Positions 25,559-33,263 of a DNA stretch of 35,407 nucleotides are shown here, piece by piece. Where the stretch lies: contig JAOAIH010000027.1 in the NCBI GenBank assembly GCA_026414805.1, positions 1-35,407 on the forward strand, read 5' to 3'. The position numbers and the translations under genes are program-made. Each line of letters opens with the position of its first letter. The stretch's first letter is position 1. The notes below the pieces were generated by a model. The model saw nothing but the letters and a program-made list of their open reading frames with translations. It did not search any database and was not told the origin of the DNA. The DNA is from Spirochaetota bacterium. Lineage in GTDB: Bacteria; Spirochaetota; UBA4802; UB4802.

Positions 25559-26221
25559 TTAAAACTGTCGCCATATATGGGGAAACAGCATATATGATAC
25601 CACCCCAAGCAATACCGAAAATGCAAGTAGAAAAAGTATAGCGCTATAAGAAGAAAAAATCACTTTTGAAAAGCACTGTGATGTTGTTTTTATTACCACA
25701 GTTATAATTGGGAGGGTAATAGGAAAAGATAATATGGTAAAAAGTCCTCCACGAGCTTGTGCAATTGCTGTTATTGCCGCAATGATGGTGGTACATACTG
25801 CCAACGCCACGCTTCCTGTCAAAAGTACCAGTGCAAAATCCCTCACGTTAAATACAAAAACATCCATAACAAATAGATACAGCAATCCTGTAACAATGGC
25901 AACTGCAACCATAACTATACAGTTTATTAGTAGTTTGGATACAAATATAATTTCAGCACTGTAGTACATAAGATTGAATAACGCTGTTCCTTCTTCTATT
26001 TCCCTATAAAATATATGTGACAAAGTATTCATACCAGAAAAGAATATAATAACCCACAACAGTATGGAATGTACCACTGGGGTGCCAGCAATACCTCCTG
26101 AAGCAAATCCAATTGATACTGTCACAATAACACTGAACGAAAGTATAAGCGAAATAACAATTCTACTTCTAAAATCAATCTGGATATCTTTTACAATATT
26201 ACGCAAAATTGCTTTTATCAA
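25559..26221 (-). CDS. ccmB: Haem ABC exporter permease CcmB
   Basis: The product is about 220 residues with six membrane helices and the CcmB pattern DFRSRIVISLILSFSVIV, SHIFYREIEEGTALFNLM and LTGSVALAVCTTIIAAIT. I chose the TTG at 26219-26221 because AGGAG stands 8 bases upstream and the length then fits the family. A longer reading from an ATG at 26270-26272 adds 17 residues inside ccmA. It overlaps the end of ccmA. CcmB pairs with CcmA and CcmC to drive release of holo-CcmE. Confidence 0.88.
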   Translation of the reverse strand: MIKAILRNIVKDIQIDFRSRIVISLILSFSVIVTVSIGFASGGIAGTPVVHSILLWVIIFFSGMNTLSHIFYREIEEGTALFNLMYYSAEIIFVSKLLINCIVMVAVAIVTGLLYLFVMDVFVFNVRDFALVLLTGSVALAVCTTIIAAITAIAQARGGLFTILSFPITLPIITVVIKTTSQCFSKVIFSSYSAILFLLAFSVLLGVVSYMLFPHIWRQF

Positions 26222-26810
26222 GCACAATACTCCTATGGCAAAGATTTGCTTCCCTGCTGTCATTTGTTGCAATTATGATAACGGTGAAGGGTTTTATTTC
26301 CTCAATCATTTCAAAAAGGATTTTTTTTGCAGCATCATCTAAGTTTGATCCCGGTTCATCAAGCAATACTACATCCGGCTTTTTTGCCAGTGCCATCGCT
26401 ATCTTACAGCGTTGCACCATGCCAGTTGAGTATTCATGCAAAACTTTATCTTTATGCTTGTAAATATCCAGACGCTTTAAAAGCTCTACAGTGGCATCAT
26501 TTACAGAGCCAAATGCAAACATAATATTCTCTATTGCTGTCAGATTGTTGTAACATTGTATATAGGGTGCAACAATACCTACATGCCGTCTACATACATC
26601 ACTATTGATTCTTTTGTGACCATTGTAATATTCCACATAGCCGCTATCAGGTAGCACAATAGTGCCAATAATTTTAAGCAACGTTGATTTTCCACTGCCG
26701 TTTGGACCCATTATGGCAAGTGATTGCCCTTGTGTAAGCTCAAAGGTAATACCTTTAAACAAGGTATGAGTGTATCGTTTTGTAAGATTAAAAGCTTTTA
26801 TTGTTATCAC
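26199..26810 (-). CDS. ccmA: Haem ABC exporter ATPase CcmA
   Basis: The 203-residue product is an ABC ATPase. Walker A GPNGSGKST is at residues 35-43, the signature is YSTGMVQRC near 121-129, and Walker B is VVLLDEPGSNLD near 141-152. It fits CcmA in length and in its place before ccmB. ATP hydrolysis releases haem-loaded CcmE from CcmC. The ATG follows the cytochrome stop by 6 bases, tying the ABC unit to that gene. Confidence 0.88.
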   Translation of the reverse strand: MITIKAFNLTKRYTHTLFKGITFELTQGQSLAIMGPNGSGKSTLLKIIGTIVLPDSGYVEYYNGHKRINSDVCRRHVGIVAPYIQCYNNLTAIENIMFAFGSVNDATVELLKRLDIYKHKDKVLHEYSTGMVQRCKIAMALAKKPDVVLLDEPGSNLDDAAKKILFEMIEEIKPFTVIIIATNDSREANLCHRSIVLDKSNFA

Positions 26811-26816
26811 TCTTAC

Positions 26817-28175
26817 CTACAGTTGTATATCCTTTTTGGCAGTTGCCATTTCTATGATTGGTAATTTTATAGCCTTGTCTTTCATAATATCATCCACCGT
26901 TTTCTGATCAGCCAATCGGTACAGCAATCGTGCATTAATTGTATATCTACCCTTCAATCCTTTTGGAAGTATTATCGTATTGGTAACTGATTCCTTTGGC
27001 AAAATACGGTTATCAAACAGTATTTCCTTTGCTTTTGCTATGTTTGCCACTGGTTTTCCGGTGCCATCACCAAATATTGTTTTAAAGATTATAGTATTAT
27101 CAGGCAGATAGCCCCTTTTATCAGCTTTTCCTATTGCATAGACCTCTTTACCGTATTGATTCACAATAATTATTTCTAGCCACATCTGCCGTACATCAGT
27201 AAGCCCTGTGGGAAGTTTGTGTCCAGCACCTGTATTGGTAACTGTGACGGCGATAGTTCCTGATGAAAGATCGCGCGCATCAATGATAATGGAAGCTGCA
27301 TTCTTTAAACGCTCCTGGGCCATTTGGCCTTTGACTTTATCATTAAATAATCCTGGAATTACACTGTTGCCGCCTACAAAATAGTGCGTAAAAATATGAT
27401 CGCGCTGTGGGCCCCCAAAAGCAGCAAAGCCAGGATTGTTGGGACGTGGTGTGGAACCGGTAGCTGGCACTCCTGGCCTGTGGTACATATGGCAGCCCTG
27501 ACAGGGAACAGTTGTTTTTTCATCACCGGTATTGTAGGGGCTTTTACTCCACTCCTCAAAGGTGGTTTCAAGCTTTGTGCCATACACAACATGGCGCACA
27601 TCATGGCAGGTGCCGCAAAATGCAGCCTGTGTATGGAATTTTGAATATGCGGCCTGATGCCAATCAGGGTTTGAATCCTTAAACGGCCCACGTTTTACAC
27701 CAGGGTCAGCTTCACCATTGCCCGGCTTATAAGTAAAATGAGCATTATAGTTTTTCTTTGCATCAACAATGACATGGCAATAATCGCACTGTATGCCTTC
27801 TTTTGTGATTTCAGGCAAATCTTTTTCTATTGCAAGCTCTTCAGTCACTGTAAGGGGTTTTCCTGTGATATACCCTACCGGTATATGGCATTTCACGCAG
27901 CTTTCTGCCTCTTCCAGTTCATCTTTGTTAACAGTATTTTGTTTTTTTATATCATTCAAATAAAATGCAGCAAACTCTTTATAAATGATATCCTTTTGTG
28001 CAAGGTTATGCATGGAATTTTTCCACTGCTCATAAATTTCATCATGGCACCCACCGCAAGTTGCCGGGTTAATAAATTGAGCCAATTTGTAATGTGGTGT
28101 GGATTGACAGCCTACAAAGAATGCATACCCTGTTAATGTAATAATGATAATTAAAATTATTACCTTTGACTTCAT
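26817..28175 (-). CDS. Five-haem lipoprotein cytochrome c (cytochrome c554-like)
   Basis: The 452-residue product starts at the ATG at 28173-28175, preceded by GGAGGAGTGTTC. A frame 17 codons longer exists but lacks this support. The signal peptide ends in FFVGC, so Cys23 is lipidated. Five CxxCH haem sites follow: CGGCH (40-44), CVKCH (93-97), CDYCH (130-134), CGTCH (187-191) and CQGCH (225-229). The spacing and text NPATCGGCHDEIYEQW, EGIQCDYCH and VPCQGCHMYHRPG fit the cytochrome c554-like family. The last 150 residues form a haem-free beta domain with GAGHKLPTG, whose His may ligate a haem. It is the first gene of the ccm operon and its likely client. Confidence 0.88.
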   Translation of the reverse strand: MKSKVIILIIIITLTGYAFFVGCQSTPHYKLAQFINPATCGGCHDEIYEQWKNSMHNLAQKDIIYKEFAAFYLNDIKKQNTVNKDELEEAESCVKCHIPVGYITGKPLTVTEELAIEKDLPEITKEGIQCDYCHVIVDAKKNYNAHFTYKPGNGEADPGVKRGPFKDSNPDWHQAAYSKFHTQAAFCGTCHDVRHVVYGTKLETTFEEWSKSPYNTGDEKTTVPCQGCHMYHRPGVPATGSTPRPNNPGFAAFGGPQRDHIFTHYFVGGNSVIPGLFNDKVKGQMAQERLKNAASIIIDARDLSSGTIAVTVTNTGAGHKLPTGLTDVRQMWLEIIIVNQYGKEVYAIGKADKRGYLPDNTIIFKTIFGDGTGKPVANIAKAKEILFDNRILPKESVTNTIILPKGLKGRYTINARLLYRLADQKTVDDIMKDKAIKLPIIEMATAKKDIQL

Positions 28176-28210
28176 GAACACTCCTCCAGGAATGTGATTA
28201 ATTATTATCT

Positions 28211-28298
28211 TCACCCTCACGACCATCTCCCAGTAAAGGTGAGAGGCTGCTTACTCTAAGGACTGTCCTACAAGAAAACCTCAGCACAATAGGTGAGG
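28211..28298. repeat. REP-like element with three short hairpins
   Basis: This gap (28176-28405) holds three inverted repeats: TCTCCC-loop-GG(T)GAGA (28226-28244), AGGAC-T-GTCCT (28259-28269) and CCTCA-loop-TGAGG (28279-28298). It is richer in G+C than other gaps. CCCTCACGACCATCTCCC and AAAGGTGAGAGG resemble the dispersed palindromic units of many bacterial genomes. No second copy lies in the window, so the class is inferred from form only. Confidence 0.4.
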
Positions 28299-28405
28299 CG
28301 ACGAACATATTTATCATATCTGTACCTGCACAAATATTACCAGGAGTAAGTCTATAAAAATAACGATTACACAATTTAGCCATAAAACAAAAATGTCAAC
28401 AATGT

Positions 28406-29440
28406 TTACTCCTTAGCAATATGGATAACTCGCTGTGGGAATGGGATTTCAATTCCTTCTTTTTTAAAGCGGTTGAATATTCGCTTCCGCAGTTCCGATT
28501 CTACAGGGAACTGGTCAGCATATTCTTTTACATATACAATAAGGGTAAAATCCAATGAGCTATCGCCAAAACCCGGAATAAACCTGACTACAGGCTCCGG
28601 CTCTAAAATAAGTTCTTTTATGTCATAAGCAGCGCTTATCACTTCATCTAGAATTGTTTCTTCAACATGCTGGGGGTCAGAGCCATAGCTTACGCTTACA
28701 GGAATTCGCACCGCTAAGTGAGGGATAGGCAGGTAAAAATTGGTAATCATGCTCTGTGCAAGTTTGCTGTTTGGTATAATAACAATGTTATTAGGGAGCA
28801 TCCTGATACGGGTTGTTCGCCAGGTGATATCCTCCACATACCCTTCAATACCTTCTTCAATTTTTATAAAATCACCAACACGTACCGAGCGCTCAATTAA
28901 AATCTGCATTCCAGCAAAAAGGTTTGATAAGGTATCCTGCAAAGCTAAAGCAACCGCTAAACCTCCAACACCTAATGTGGTGAGTATTGGGGCAATTGAG
29001 ATACCTAAATAATTTAAAATAATAAGCACACCTATGAGTATAACCAGCCCCTTAATAATGACATAGGTTAAACCAGTAGGAGCAAGGGGAATATTTGCAT
29101 CTTTCACATATTTTTGCAGCGCTGCGCCAATTATATTAGCTACTCCAAGCGTTACAGCAAAGATTATGATGGTATTGACAACTTTGTTAACAACCAACTG
29201 AATTGTGTGGGAAACAGAAACATACTGCATTGCTATAAGAATTGAGATAGCAATGACAATGAAAATTGATGGTTTTTTCAATGTTGCAATAATAATATCA
29301 TCTATAATAATGCTTGTCTTCTTTGCCCATTTTCCAAGAAATGAAAATACCACTGTGCGTATAATTGTAAGAATAATCATTGAAAGGCTGAATACTACTA
29401 TAACGATGACGAAAGAATGGTATTCTTTTATAGCGTCCAT
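28406..29440 (-). CDS. MscS-family mechanosensitive channel
   Basis: The 344-residue product has about five membrane helices in the first 180 residues. The pore helix and following segment read TTLGVGGLAVALALQDTLSN, then LFAGMQILIERSVRVGDFI, the hallmark of MscS. The cytoplasmic beta and alpha-beta domains follow, with YVEDITWRTTRIRMLPNNIV and KLAQSMITNFYLP. It opens under membrane tension to release solutes. AGGAGG lies 6 bases before the ATG. It is longer than E. coli MscS by an extra pair of helices at the N-terminus. Confidence 0.92.
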   Translation of the reverse strand: MDAIKEYHSFVIVIVVFSLSMIILTIIRTVVFSFLGKWAKKTSIIIDDIIIATLKKPSIFIVIAISILIAMQYVSVSHTIQLVVNKVVNTIIIFAVTLGVANIIGAALQKYVKDANIPLAPTGLTYVIIKGLVILIGVLIILNYLGISIAPILTTLGVGGLAVALALQDTLSNLFAGMQILIERSVRVGDFIKIEEGIEGYVEDITWRTTRIRMLPNNIVIIPNSKLAQSMITNFYLPIPHLAVRIPVSVSYGSDPQHVEETILDEVISAAYDIKELILEPEPVVRFIPGFGDSSLDFTLIVYVKEYADQFPVESELRKRIFNRFKKEGIEIPFPQRVIHIAKE

Positions 29441-29766
29441 AATTACCTCCTGAAATCCACTTAAAATTTCAATAAGTATCTCAAATAGATATTTTTAGCA
29501 AGGTAATATCACCTATAAATGCATACTGGAAAACAGATAAAATTGTTGCAAAATTGTATATTTTTGTGTAATCTATCCTAAATCTTTGTTACATAAATCT
29601 ATAAACAATTATTTATCTTAAAATACTATCTATTGTTAGTGTAACTATTTCATGTTTTATTTACATATATTTTTATTTTCAGTAACTATCCATAATTAGT
29701 AGTATTGTTCAGAATAACTTTAACACATTTAGTAAATGTAATAATAATCTTTTCTGGAGGTATTTC
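29441..29766. other. Divergent intergenic region mscS / AsmA-like gene
   Basis: The 326-base gap is very AT-rich. It holds the ribosome site of the channel gene on the minus strand and one good plus-strand promoter (29546-29574). No gene, hairpin or long repeat was found in the rest. Confidence 0.5.
29546..29574 (+). promoter_or_regulatory. Candidate promoter of the AsmA-like gene
   Basis: TTGCAA (29546-29551), 17 bases, then TAATCT (29569-29574). The leader would be about 185 bases. Confidence 0.4.
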
Positions 29767-31209
29767 ATGAAAAAAATATTCAAGTGGGTGGCGATAGTTA
29801 TAGGTAGTATGCTTGCTCTGGTCATTATTGCAAGCATCGTGCTTATGCTGGTCATTTCCAAAGATATGATTGCACAGCAGATGGAAAAAGCATTGAACCG
29901 CCATGTAACAATTGAAAAAATTGATGTGAGCATATTTAGTGTAGTCTCCGGCATTGAGGTGAAAGGAGTAGCTATCTCTAACTTTAAAACCCCAACACAG
30001 TTAGAAGCGCTTAAAGGCAAACCTGTTGATAAGGGTGACCTCTTTGTGGGGCTTGATTCTTTCACATTTAAGCTAAAATTCCTTCCATTGCTACAGGGTA
30101 AATTTGAACTCCGTGAACTTCTGTTGTCTGGCCCAAAAATAAACATTACACGTTATGCAAGCGGTGCATTCAATTTTTCGGATTTGATGAAGCCTTCAAA
30201 AAAAGAAGAAAAGAAAGTTGAAGAAGTTAAAAAAGAAGAACCTTCAAAGCCAGTGACTGCTGACACATTGCCTATTGGCATAACTGTAGGAAAAGTTGGT
30301 ATTGAAAAAGGAATTATCACTTTTGTTGATCAGTCACTACAACAGACATTACAGCTGTATAATATAAATGCGCTTGTACATGATATCGAAATAGATCCAA
30401 AAGACCTTGCAAAGAAGAATCAGATTAAACTTAAGCTTGATATTGGCATTAAAACCATTGGCAAAACTAGTGGAGGCAGCGTAGAGTCATTTGATATTGG
30501 CCTTGCATCACGGGGCACAGTAAAGCCATTTGACCTCAAAACACGAATTCTTAACCCAGAAATTTCCTTAAAAGCCGGCAGCCCTTACGGCACCATGACA
30601 GGCTTACAGATTTTTGATGCTATAAAGAGCAATGAAACTTTGGCAAATTATGCAGGCAAGTTTGAATTTTTATCAAAAGATGTAAAATGGAAAAATGGCT
30701 ATGTTGACATTTGGTATAAAGGTGGTTTGTTAAAAATAACAAATGGCAGAATCAGTACCGATGACTATGCGGGCAATTTCAAAGCGGATATTAATCTCAA
30801 CACAAAAGCTGTAAACTCTGAAATAGACATGACACTCAATGAAAAACACAACAAATCTATCTATAATGGTATAGAAAAGAATGCGTCAAAGCTTATAAAG
30901 GGCAATGTTGCAAAATATGTAAAACCAGATAAGGTAGCCGAAAAGGCATTTGGCTATCTTACCAACAAAGATGGAAAAGTGTTTTTACAATTTTTGGTTA
31001 CCGGCACCATGGATAAGCCAAAAACAAAGCTAGTAGCTCCAAAATTGCCGTCGCTTATGGATGTTATAAAAGATTTAGGCGGCGATGTGGCAGATGTTGC
31101 AAAGGAAAAAGCAAAAGAGAAAGCTGCAGAAACCACTCAGAAGGCAGTGGAAAAAGGCACTGAAAAAGCAAAAGAAAAAGCGACAAAGAAACTTAAAAAG
31201 CTATTCTAA
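29767..31209 (+). CDS. AsmA-like envelope protein with Lys/Glu-rich tail
   Basis: The 480-residue product has one N-terminal helix (about residues 8-30) and a large periplasmic part of AsmA/DUF748 type: LNRHVTIEKIDVSIFSVVSGIEVKGVAISN, LKFLPLLQGKFELRELLLSGPKINI and AGNFKADINLNTKAVNSEIDMTL. Such proteins form long beta-structures thought to move or order lipids between membranes. A Lys/Glu-rich insert (KKEEKKVEEVKKEEPSK) lies near residues 143-159. The C-terminus (VAKEKAKEKAAETTQKAVEKGTEKA...) is a long amphipathic, LEA-like helix. GGAGG is 7 bases before the ATG. A strong terminator follows at once. Confidence 0.8.
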   Translation: MKKIFKWVAIVIGSMLALVIIASIVLMLVISKDMIAQQMEKALNRHVTIEKIDVSIFSVVSGIEVKGVAISNFKTPTQLEALKGKPVDKGDLFVGLDSFTFKLKFLPLLQGKFELRELLLSGPKINITRYASGAFNFSDLMKPSKKEEKKVEEVKKEEPSKPVTADTLPIGITVGKVGIEKGIITFVDQSLQQTLQLYNINALVHDIEIDPKDLAKKNQIKLKLDIGIKTIGKTSGGSVESFDIGLASRGTVKPFDLKTRILNPEISLKAGSPYGTMTGLQIFDAIKSNETLANYAGKFEFLSKDVKWKNGYVDIWYKGGLLKITNGRISTDDYAGNFKADINLNTKAVNSEIDMTLNEKHNKSIYNGIEKNASKLIKGNVAKYVKPDKVAEKAFGYLTNKDGKVFLQFLVTGTMDKPKTKLVAPKLPSLMDVIKDLGGDVADVAKEKAKEKAAETTQKAVEKGTEKAKEKATKKLKKLF

Positions 31210-31212
31210 CAA

Positions 31213-31246
31213 AAAAACCCGCAAGTCTTTTGCTTGCGGGTTTTTT
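31213..31246. terminator. Bidirectional rho-independent terminator
   Basis: The 9-base stem ACCCGCAAG (31217-31225) and CTTGCGGGT (31233-31241) has a 7-base loop and is flanked by A-run and T-run. It can end both the AsmA-like gene and the convergent dienoyl-CoA isomerase gene. Confidence 0.93.
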
Positions 31247-31253
31247 ATCTTTA

Positions 31254-32072
31254 TTATTTACCGGTAAACTTTGGTTTGCGCTTCTCAGCAAACGCAGTGA
31301 ATGCTTCAAACAAATCATCTGATGGAATAATATTGGCACTCATTGACGCAACATACTTCAATGCATCATCAATTGTCTTGCCTATACCATAGTTCAATAC
31401 ATCTTTGGAAGCCTGTACAGCCAGCGGTGAGTTTTCCGCTATCTCCATTGCCATTTTCTCTGCACCCTGATACAGTGCATTTTGATCAGCAAACACTTCA
31501 TTGACAAGAAGTATTTCCTTTGCGCGCTGTGCTGTAATGTATTTTGCAGTGTAAGCAAGCTCACGGGTTATACCCTGCCCCACGATATGTGGCAAGCGTT
31601 GTAATACACCAACATCAGCAACAAACCCTACTGCTGCCTCCCGCAGGCTAAACTGTGCATCAGCACTGGCAAGACGTATATCGCAAGCGGCAATCATATC
31701 AAGACCGGCACCAACACAGTACCCGTGAACAGCAGCAATCACCGGTTTTCGGCATTTTTCAATGCAGGTCATGGTATCCTGCATCCTGTAGATAGTTTGT
31801 AATAACTTTCGCTTAATACCACCTTTTTGATTGGGATCAGCTAATTCTTTTATTTCCCCTGCCATTTCAATTAAATCAATACCAACAGTAAATGCAGGCC
31901 CTTTACCAGCAATAATAATTACTCTAATTTCATCATCAGCATCTAGTTCTTTGAATACCGAAGGAGCTTCCCACCATGCAGGCGGATTCATTGCATTCTT
32001 CTTTTCAGGCCTGTTTAAATACACCCAAGCAATTGGCGGCTTTTTTTCAACTGAATAATATTTATATTCCAT
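31254..32072 (-). CDS. Dienoyl-CoA isomerase (ECH1-type crotonase)
   Basis: The 272-residue product is a crotonase. The oxyanion-hole segments are GKGPAFTVGIDL and AAVHGYCVGAGLDM. The acidic residues match ECH1, the delta3,5-delta2,4-dienoyl-CoA isomerase: Asp in GAGLDMIAACD, Glu in SLREAAVG and Asp in VADVGVLQRLP, spaced 20 and 8 residues apart as in that enzyme. It would move double bonds during breakdown of unsaturated fatty acyl-CoA. I chose the ATG at 32070-32072 because GAGGGG lies 8 bases upstream; a TTG two codons earlier is possible. It stands alone. Confidence 0.85.
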   Translation of the reverse strand: MEYKYYSVEKKPPIAWVYLNRPEKKNAMNPPAWWEAPSVFKELDADDEIRVIIIAGKGPAFTVGIDLIEMAGEIKELADPNQKGGIKRKLLQTIYRMQDTMTCIEKCRKPVIAAVHGYCVGAGLDMIAACDIRLASADAQFSLREAAVGFVADVGVLQRLPHIVGQGITRELAYTAKYITAQRAKEILLVNEVFADQNALYQGAEKMAMEIAENSPLAVQASKDVLNYGIGKTIDDALKYVASMSANIIPSDDLFEAFTAFAEKRKPKFTGK

Positions 32073-32243
32073 AGACAATACCCCTCATGAAAATTTTTAT
32101 ACACACTAATTACAGTACAATTTTTTATCAATCAAAAAATCACAGTGTTATGTTGTATTGATACAAGTGGAGGATTAGTACATTCAAATGTGCTGCTTTA
32201 TAAATAAATTTTTTAACAATTTATTTTTTATTTCTTTTTTTAT

Positions 32244-32272
32244 TTCACATTTTCCCATGATTATTGTATACA
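32244..32272 (+). promoter_or_regulatory. Candidate promoter of the outer-membrane protein gene
   Basis: TTCACA (32244-32249), 17 bases, then TATACA (32267-32272), about 37 bases before the start codon. Confidence 0.45.
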
Positions 32273-32309
32273 TTTCATATAGCGGGTAAATTTTTTATTG
32301 GAGGCTTGT

Positions 32310-33143
32310 ATGTACAAAACACTGGCAACACTTTTTGTATCATCACTTTGTGCATTTGGATTAATTACAGTACCAGTACAGGCACAGGTAAATAGCGGCC
32401 AATTTGGATTAATCCTTAATGGCGGTGTTGGTACAGGTGCTACTATGTATGGAGTTATTTTAAATACCACAAATGACTCCAGCTCAACCTTAGGATCTGG
32501 ACCTGGAAGCAGTTTTAATTTTGGTTTTATGGCAAATTTCAACATTGTTGCTCTGCATTCACAATTCTACTATGCTTCAATAAAGGACTTAGAATGGGAA
32601 GAGCAAGGTAATACCATCAAAACCGAAGGTAGCGGCCATTTCTGGACATGGGATGGGACTATAGGCATAAAAGCACTTACCGAAGAAGGCGATATGGGTT
32701 ATACCCATATATTTGTAGGTTTTAGGATATGGAAAGCATTGCGAGAGGAAGATGCCAGGACATCGAATGGGAGTTCAATTGCACCATTTGGGAAGCAGGA
32801 AATGGTTGGCAATGGATTTATTGTTGGAATAAGGGATCTTTCTACACTGCCACTTGGAGCAGTGTCACTTGCATTACAAACAGGGCTATGGTTATATAAA
32901 GCGCCATTGTCTACGTATAAACTTAATGGAACCGAAAAAAAAACAACAGCTGACCAAAACATAGGATTTGGCTTTGAAATAGCTGGCGGACTTGCATTTG
33001 AAGATATAGGGTTATCAACAATTGTAGGCCTGCGTATGGATGTACAGGCAACAGAGATTGAATTAGCAAGTACCACAGATGCTGTTGCTGGTGCGGGTTA
33101 CGCACAGTTCTTCTTTGCTGTGAGCAAGGAATTTGGATTTTAA
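32310..33143 (+). CDS. Outer-membrane beta-barrel protein
   Basis: The 277-residue product starts at the ATG at 32310, with GGAGG 6 bases upstream; a TTG four codons earlier is less likely. The signal peptide (MYKTLATLFVSSLCAFGLI) is cut after VPVQA. The mature part alternates polar and hydrophobic residues in beta-strand style (SFNFGFMANFNIVALHSQFYYAS, NIGFGFEIAGGLAFED) and ends AQFFFAVSKEFGF with a terminal Phe, the sorting signal of outer-membrane barrels. About 8-10 strands are likely. No close family is recognised. It ends at a strong terminator, so it is a single-gene unit. Confidence 0.75.
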   Translation: MYKTLATLFVSSLCAFGLITVPVQAQVNSGQFGLILNGGVGTGATMYGVILNTTNDSSSTLGSGPGSSFNFGFMANFNIVALHSQFYYASIKDLEWEEQGNTIKTEGSGHFWTWDGTIGIKALTEEGDMGYTHIFVGFRIWKALREEDARTSNGSSIAPFGKQEMVGNGFIVGIRDLSTLPLGAVSLALQTGLWLYKAPLSTYKLNGTEKKTTADQNIGFGFEIAGGLAFEDIGLSTIVGLRMDVQATEIELASTTDAVAGAGYAQFFFAVSKEFGF

Positions 33144-33159
33144 CAAATATAAACTTGCT

Positions 33160-33181
33160 GGGGCGCACTGCAATGCGCCCC
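33160..33181 (+). terminator. Rho-independent terminator of the outer-membrane protein gene
   Basis: GGGGCGCA (33160-33167) pairs with TGCGCCCC (33174-33181) around a 6-base loop, followed by TGTAATTTTTCT. The stem is strong and the T-run is imperfect. Confidence 0.85.
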
Positions 33182-33194
33182 TGTAATTTTTCTA

Positions 33195-33223
33195 TTGCAA
33201 TAATTCTCTTCACACAGTATTAT
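33195..33223 (+). promoter_or_regulatory. Promoter of the adenylate cyclase gene
   Basis: TTGCAA (33195-33200), 17 bases, then TATTAT (33218-33223), about 35 bases before the ATG at 33264. Confidence 0.5.
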
Positions 33224-33263
33224 CCGCATTAAATGCAATAATTAATGTTCAAGGCAATCTGTT

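Noticed and set aside
28198-28383. 61-codon minus-strand frame ending LSPLLGDGREGEDNN
   Set aside because: It covers the REP-like hairpins, has no ribosome site or recognisable domain, and its text looks like a translated repeat.
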